Shown piece by piece: positions 61,409-64,000 of a stretch of DNA of 64,000 nucleotides. A program made the translations under genes and the position numbers. Position 1 is the stretch's first letter, and each line of letters starts with the position of its first letter. The notes below the pieces were generated by a model. It saw only the letters and a list, made by a program, of their open reading frames with translations. It did no database searches and was not told where the DNA came from. Source of the DNA: Acanthornis magna (Eukaryota; Chordata; Aves; Passeriformes; Acanthizidae); the NCBI GenBank assembly GCA_036785705.1, contig JAWUZG010000001.1, positions 8,060,001-8,124,000 on the forward strand, read 5' to 3'.

Positions 61409-64000
61409 CCATGTTTGGAAAAGAATGAACTATAATGGATCAGGAGCATTCAATAATGAACAAGAGAACTGCAGAAGCAAAGGAAAACAAGGCAACAGTC
61501 TCGTAACACAAGACAGAGGTTTTGCAGCTGGTCAGTAAGAGCTGGCCTGAGTGTACCTCTATAGAGAATGTAAATTGGTGTAGCTGAGCTGAAATGAATA
61601 GAGCCCATCTAGATGTACAATTCAGCTCATAAAACAGAAAATGAGCAGAGAGGGGAAGGAAATGTGAAATAGAGCAAAAGTTTGACATAAACATTGGAAA
61701 GTGCTTTCCGGTGATGCTCTCCCAACGCAATGGCAGAGATGTAGGGCTGCTCACTGCTCTCTGCCGCAGAACCTCAGCGATGTGGTGAGTGGAGCTGGTT
61801 ACAGAAACGTAGCCAGCAGCACAAAGGCTAACTACCTACATCATATGACCTGTAAGCTGAACAAGAAGGAAATAGTACTATTATCAATTCTTGATCAGAA
61901 TTCTTTAGAAACTCCAACCCCTTTGTGCCCGGCAGCATCAGGTGGTGTGTGCAGCTGGCATGTGACAGACACAGTCTGCCATTTCTGCTTCCTGGTAAGA
62001 CACGCCACGTGCTCAGCACATGGCTGCCAGTATTCACACGGCTTTCAAATGTTACTTAAACAATTATTTGTTCATTGAGAAGTTTAATAATGTCAGGAGT
62101 TTTTGAGAGGGGCAATGCTGTTTTAAATTTTATACTGTCCAGTCTAGCATGAGGGGCAAAAAATTTATCTTAGATGTCAATTCCAAAAATTCTGTGTCAA
62201 ATAACTGTTAGGCTTTCTTCATGCTGATTACATGGAATCTTCTCAAAAAATGCTGTGCATTCAGAAAACATTCTTTTCTGAATATGCCAGTGTCATTTGT
62301 ATTAATTCGTAAAAAGTGCTTGTTTCACTTGAATCAAAAAAGAACTGATATTCCCTTATGCCTTAACATTTTCTCAATCTAAAGAAAAGGAGATCAGCAT
62401 GGCAAAGGTCTCCATCTGTTCTAGCTGGAGTAATAGATCTGCCTGTACAGAAGGAAAGAGAATTCACGATTTTGTTTGTGACGTAACAATGCAGCCGTAG
62501 AGGAGGATGTTGCTGAAACTTCTATGCAATGCATCAGCTGCCCTGCATGGTTTTCATGAGAAAGAACTGGAAATGGAGAACATAATTGCCTTTCAGACTT
62601 AGCAGGAAATAGCCAAAACACCCAGATTTTCTATAAAAATTATGTCATGGAGTTAAATATTACAAAACATGCTCAAAAATTAGCAGTACAGCTCTTGAAT
62701 TCATTCTCTGCAGAGTTTTTTAATAAGTGGGACTGTATTCAAATAAGTTTAACCAACCTAGATTTTCTTTCATCTCCATGCAGTGTCTCCATTCAAACTC
62801 TTCTGTGCCCCACATAACACTGAGTACTTGAGGAAAACATCTACACAGCAGCTGCATTATAGCAGTGCAGGTGCATAAATTTTATTCTCTACTTCCTTCA
62901 AGTAATACCTTCTTGTCCTGATATCAGTTCTGCTTTATTGTGAGCTGAAGGAAACTCTTACTGACTGAAAATCTATATGATGAAAGACAACAGTACCAAC
63001 ATTTATATATACTCGGCTGCTCAGGGGGATCTCTGAGATGAAACAGAAGAGCACACCTCACTCCCAGGTGGGACAGTACAGGGAAAACAGTTCTTCTCTT
63101 TTCTAGTAGATAATGGCAACTGTCATTATAGCAGCGACATGGGAGAGGGATGGAGCTCTCAATCCCAGGTAAAATTATATATAGCTTGTGAAAAGGATAA
63201 AATAACCTCCACTTGCACTGTATGGGGAAACAATGAACTTTCCCCTAACCCTTCCATATGGTGCAAGCAGCCAGGTAATCATTCTTTGCAGGTAGAGATG
63301 GAGAGAAAAAATATTTTTATGGCAACAGTTTGGGGTTTCTTTCTTGTCTAAAGATTGCCTCCAAATCTCTGAGGTTCCAGGCAGTTGGGAGTTTTACAAG
63401 TTCTTCTGTCATATAAATTGTTATTGTCCACAGATATTTGAACAGTGTTGTGCATGCCTTGGTGACGTGTGAATCAGTTACTGGTATCATTAAATAAAAA
63501 TTACAGTGTTGTTAATAACAGCAGCAGCAACAATATTTAAAAGTGAGAATCTTGGTTTCCTGTCCAGGAAAAAAACAGCATCAGGAAGGTGTCTGTTTGC
63601 ACAAAATGTAGTGATAGAAATGAACATGAAATCAAAGTCAAGCAGAGAAATAAACCATCAGGGCAGACTGGGTGAGATGCTTGCCCAGCTGGGCATTTAC
63701 ATTCCAAGCAGCATTCCCATGATTTACTCTGAACACATGGTGAGGTCACGACTATCAAATAACTCTAGTGCAGATTCACATATCTCTGTGCCTGAAGAGA
63801 AAACTGAAGGGCAAAAAGATTAAAAACTGATCATTTTTAAAAGTCTTTTAATATTTCACAGAAGTACATAACAACTTCCATCCACAAGGATCTTCAAAAT
63901 CTTTGTATAGAGAAATCATTTTCTCCTTCATTGACTTCACAAAGATATTTGATATGGTGGGATGAAACCAAAGATGAATTTCCCATAACATCTAGTTGAA
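61409..64000. other. Unique non-coding DNA, no gene seen
   Basis: No recognisable gene or repeat. The 125-codon plus-strand frame at 61701-62078 has no family motif. A 15-nt segment with good splice signals on both sides lies at 61770-61784 (see findings). Short frames near 63.1-63.8 kb have no motif. Confidence 0.5.

Noticed and set aside
61701..62078. 125-codon plus-strand frame
   Set aside because: No recognisable domain, signal peptide or membrane segment, and Cys/His residues do not form a known pattern.

Overview
This window reads as vertebrate, specifically avian, and most likely passerine, nuclear DNA with no recognisable protein-coding or RNA gene. The avian assignment rests on several CR1 LINE fragments on both strands that carry the typical bird CR1 3' region. 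The passerine assignment rests on one element at about 13.92-14.04 kb that joins a tRNA-Ile-like head to a CR1 3' tail, the layout of the TguSINE1 family known from songbirds. It also holds two LTR-like sequences, one with an alpharetrovirus/ERVK-like TATA and poly(A) layout. No open reading frame exceeds about 153 codons. None shows a family motif, and the longer ones fall in repeats, low-complexity tracts or unremarkable DNA. The window is best read as a gene desert or the inside of a long intron. Ribosome binding sites, operons, CRISPR arrays and origins are neither expected nor seen.

Layout: 0-5.5 kb is unique AT-rich DNA with a short (TGAAC)5 repeat. A plus-strand CR1 3' end lies at 5.55-5.71 kb. 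From 5.7 to 13.9 kb the DNA is unique with slightly GC-richer patches. At 13.92-14.44 kb a minus-strand SINE is followed by a putative LTR with a long pyrimidine tract. A CR1 3' end carrying a T31 tract lies at 15.6-15.8 kb, and a 200-bp T/G-only-like tract at 16.6-16.8 kb. A minus-strand LTR occupies 23.18-23.56 kb. From 23.6 to 45.2 kb the DNA is unique and AT-rich, broken by a GATA/GGAT microsatellite, a GC-rich patch, a (TG)n array and a C8GC6 run. At 45.3-46.16 kb there is a broken CR1 reverse-transcriptase remnant. From 46.2 to 58.5 kb the DNA is unique with a diverged 55-bp tandem duplication. Four CR1 fragments of mixed orientation and age cluster at 58.56-61.41 kb, and the window ends in unique DNA.

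I did not find an undescribed system that I can defend. The items most worth checking are the SINE with its missing anticodon segment next to an LTR, the internally deleted CR1 reverse-transcriptase remnant, the T-run expansion inside a CR1, the diverged 55-bp duplication, and a few exon-like segments with good splice signals, including a 15-nt microexon candidate. All identifications come from reading the sequence by eye. No alignment or search was run, so element boundaries are approximate by about 5-20 bases.
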